Positions 7,082 through 7,795 of a stretch of 7,795 nt of DNA are shown here, piece after piece. The DNA lies in the NCBI GenBank assembly GCA_003505715.1, contig DNXU01000610.1, positions 12,673 through 20,467 of the forward strand, in the 5' to 3' direction. Both the position numbers and the translations under genes were made by a program. How positions within the stretch are numbered: the stretch's first letter is position 1; each line of letters opens with the position of its first letter. This stretch comes from Cyanobacteria bacterium UBA8803. Lineage in GTDB: Bacteria > Cyanobacteriota > Cyanobacteriia > Cyanobacteriales > Coleofasciculaceae. The notes under the pieces were generated by a model. The model worked only from the letters and a program-made list of their open reading frames with translations. It searched no databases and was not told the origin of the DNA.

Positions 7082-7181
7082 GCGGAAAAATGATTTTTGC
7101 TACTTCGATAAATCGAAATATGGTGCAAAGCTACGGACTGTAAAGGCTAGCAATCAAAAAAGTAGGACATGGCGTGTTATC

Positions 7182-7258
7182 ACAGTTAACTGTCACCTTC
7201 ACACTCCTTCACACTGGGGTTAACTGTAACGGTAACACAACCACTTGTTACGGTTACA
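7182..7258. promoter_or_regulatory. Cluster of GTTAAC/GTAAC palindromes, possible operator array
   Basis: ACAGTTAACTGT at 7182-7193 is a perfect palindrome. GTTAACTGT recurs at 7185-7193 and 7219-7227. TGTAACGGTAACA (7225-7237) and TGTTACGGTTACA (7246-7258) form a 13-bp inverted repeat with one central mismatch and an 8-bp spacer. The cluster lies 110-186 bp upstream of the peptide start. A binding site for a dimeric regulator is plausible; the regulator is not identifiable. Confidence 0.5.
7196..7215. repeat. Perfect 10-bp tandem repeat
   Basis: CCTTCACACT is present twice in direct contact (7196-7205 and 7206-7215). The 10-bp period is about one helical turn. It sits between two GTTAACTGT copies. 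Confidence 0.8.
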
Positions 7259-7283
7259 ACCAGGCTTGCAGTAAACCGTTTCA

Positions 7284-7319
7284 ATAACTGGTTATCATAT
7301 TTTTGTAACTTGTTATAGA
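7284..7319 (+). promoter_or_regulatory. Probable promoter of the peptide precursor, with overlapping dyads
   Basis: An extended -10, TG at 7311-7312 followed by TATAGA at 7314-7319, is paired with TTATCA at 7292-7297 (4 of 6 matches to TTGACA, 16-bp spacer). Two similar dyads, ATAACTGGTTAT (7284-7295) and GTAACTTGTTAT (7305-7316), overlap these elements and are exactly 21 bp apart. This layout suits repression by a protein binding one face of the DNA. The expected leader is about 40 nt. The promoter match is only moderate. Confidence 0.35.
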
Positions 7320-7356
7320 GTAGTGAATGCAAGTCTAAACCAGGCACATCTCTTGT

Positions 7357-7363
7357 GGGAGGT
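7357..7363 (+). promoter_or_regulatory. Strong ribosome-binding site deciding the peptide start
   Basis: GGGAGGT lies 4 nt before the ATG at 7368. No comparable site precedes the in-frame GTG at 7323, so the 70-residue product is preferred over the 85-residue one. Confidence 0.8.
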
Positions 7364-7367
7364 AGAT

Positions 7368-7580
7368 ATGAAAAAACAGCCCCAAAATTTTAGCAATAAG
7401 GCTACTAATAAGAATAAGATTTTTGCTGAGTTACTTGTTCAAACTCTAAGTGAAAATGAATGCGCTCAGTTGTCTGGAGGCAGCGGCAGCGATACTCATA
7501 GCCCTTCTTTTGGAGGTAGATACGAAATTAGAGACTTCAGTCTGTCGGCCTTTCTGTTATTGCATAAAATAAATGTCTGA
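7368..7580 (+). CDS. Double-glycine leader peptide, putative RiPP/bacteriocin precursor
   Basis: This 70-residue product has a basic, Asn-rich N terminus (MKKQPQNFSNKATNKNK) and the leader ending LSENECAQLSGG at residues 27-38. That is the LSxxExxxLSGG pattern of peptides cut after GG by C39-peptidase ABC exporters. The predicted 32-residue core starts SGSDTHSPSFGGRYEIRDFS and ends in a hydrophobic stretch (SLSAFLLLHKINV). It has no cysteine, so lanthionine formation is not expected in this frame. The start is set by GGGAGGT before the ATG. The segment 7358-7373, carrying the ribosome-binding site and start, is nearly repeated at 7512-7527 inside the core region. The frame past residue 50 may therefore result from a rearrangement. 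No modification enzyme or transporter gene lies within the window. The double-glycine leader is clear; the product type is inference. Confidence 0.72.
   Translation: MKKQPQNFSNKATNKNKIFAELLVQTLSENECAQLSGGSGSDTHSPSFGGRYEIRDFSLSAFLLLHKINV
7512..7527 (+). repeat. Internal near-copy of the precursor RBS-start segment
   Basis: GGAGGTAGATACGAAA matches 7358-7373 (GGAGGTAGATATGAAA) at 15 of 16 positions. The single difference turns the start ATG into ACG. It lies in the core-coding part of the precursor, 154 bp downstream of the original. Confidence 0.8.
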
Positions 7581-7624
7581 ATCGGATTGGCTGCGACATA
7601 CCTACATGGGTAACGAGCGATAAA

Positions 7625-7664
7625 TAGTTTCAACAAAAACCCCTGAAACTAGCAGCTTCCGGGG
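7625..7664 (+). terminator. Two mutually exclusive hairpins after the precursor gene
   Basis: TAGTTTCA (7625-7632) pairs perfectly with TGAAACTA (7644-7651). CCCCTGAA (7640-7647) pairs with TTCCGGGG (7657-7664) with one mismatch. Both stems use TGAA at 7644-7647, so they cannot form together. The GC-rich second stem is followed by AAAGTTTAG, not a real U tract, so intrinsic termination is only a possibility. Confidence 0.4.
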
Positions 7665-7740
7665 AAAGTTTAGTTATGTGAAGATCGCTTTCCCTCCGAC
7701 CCTCCGATAAAAAGATACAAGAAGTAAGGTACAACGATGC

Positions 7741-7795
7741 TCCCTTCTCCCTCCCCTTTCTTATTCTCCATCCCCCCGCCCCCCCATCCCCCCAT
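7741..7795. repeat. C-rich low-complexity tract at the window end
   Basis: The strand is almost purely pyrimidine here. From 7771 on there are runs of six, seven and six C separated by G or AT. Similar CCCCAT-type tracts occur between cyanobacterial genes. Homopolymer length may be unreliable. No gene is visible between 7581 and 7795. Confidence 0.6.

Larger units (their letters stand above)
7082..7367. other. Divergent intergenic region rich in dyads and short repeats
   Basis: This gene-free stretch separates the divergent nuclease and peptide genes. It holds a TTCGAT-AA-ATCGAA dyad (7104-7117), a perfect 12-bp palindrome (7182-7193), a 10-bp tandem repeat (7196-7215), a 13-bp inverted repeat (7225-7258), two TAAC-NN-GTTA dyads 21 bp apart (7284-7316), and the probable promoter and ribosome-binding site of the peptide gene. 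Confidence 0.6.

Noticed and set aside
7182..7258. CRISPR or iteron-type array
   Set aside because: The repeated units are short (9-13 bp), irregularly spaced and partly inverted. There are no uniform spacers and no cas or replication gene nearby.
7323..7367. Longer precursor starting at the GTG at 7323
   Set aside because: The strong GGGAGGT site sits directly before the ATG at 7368 and the extra residues do not resemble a leader. The likely transcript start also lies near 7326.

Overview
The window looks like chromosomal DNA from a cyanobacterium, probably a filamentous or otherwise repeat-rich one. Seven copies of the octamer GCGATCGC (HIP1) are present, where about 0.1 would be expected by chance. 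The intergenic stretches carry short repeats of a kind common in cyanobacterial genomes (for example GGTGCGTTA...TAACACACC hairpins and AATCTAAAATCG tandem units). The reading frames also resemble cyanobacterial protein families.

Layout, left to right. Positions 1-128 are a mosaic of short intergenic repeats. A secreted cyclase-family (kynurenine formamidase-like) hydrolase lies on the minus strand at 129-1100. It sits between two near-identical 27-bp direct repeats, each ending 3-5 bp beyond the stop codon of a gene. Next, on the minus strand, come a SWIM zinc-finger protein (1206-2852) and a 1047-residue WGR-domain/HEAT-repeat protein (2899-6042). They are 46 bp apart and probably form one operon transcribed from a promoter near 6077-6106. 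Together they resemble the WGR and SWIM members of the MoxR-ATPase/VWA/SWIM/WGR loci found in many bacteria (E. coli yehI-yehQ region), but no MoxR or VWA gene is visible here.

The 6043-6396 spacer holds the promoter, a tandem repeat and the first 14 codons of a decayed Rpn-type (PD-(D/E)XK transposase/nuclease) gene. A small PD-(D/E)XK protein related to the N-terminal nuclease of type I restriction R subunits follows on the minus strand (6397-7029). A 338-bp divergent intergenic region full of GTTAAC/GTAAC dyads and tandem repeats separates it from a plus-strand gene for a 70-residue peptide (7368-7580). That peptide has a double-glycine leader (LSENECAQLSGG) and is probably a RiPP or bacteriocin precursor. 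A 16-bp segment carrying its ribosome-binding site and start codon recurs, with ATG changed to ACG, inside the part encoding the core. This suggests a rearranged or tandem-duplicated precursor. The last 215 bp hold two mutually exclusive hairpins and end in a C-rich low-complexity tract.

The genes do not form a single pathway. The WGR-HEAT/SWIM pair is the only convincing functional unit. The nuclease, the Rpn remnant and the peptide precursor give the right half an accessory-region character. The most interesting parts are the precursor with its operator-like upstream region and the orphan WGR/SWIM pair.
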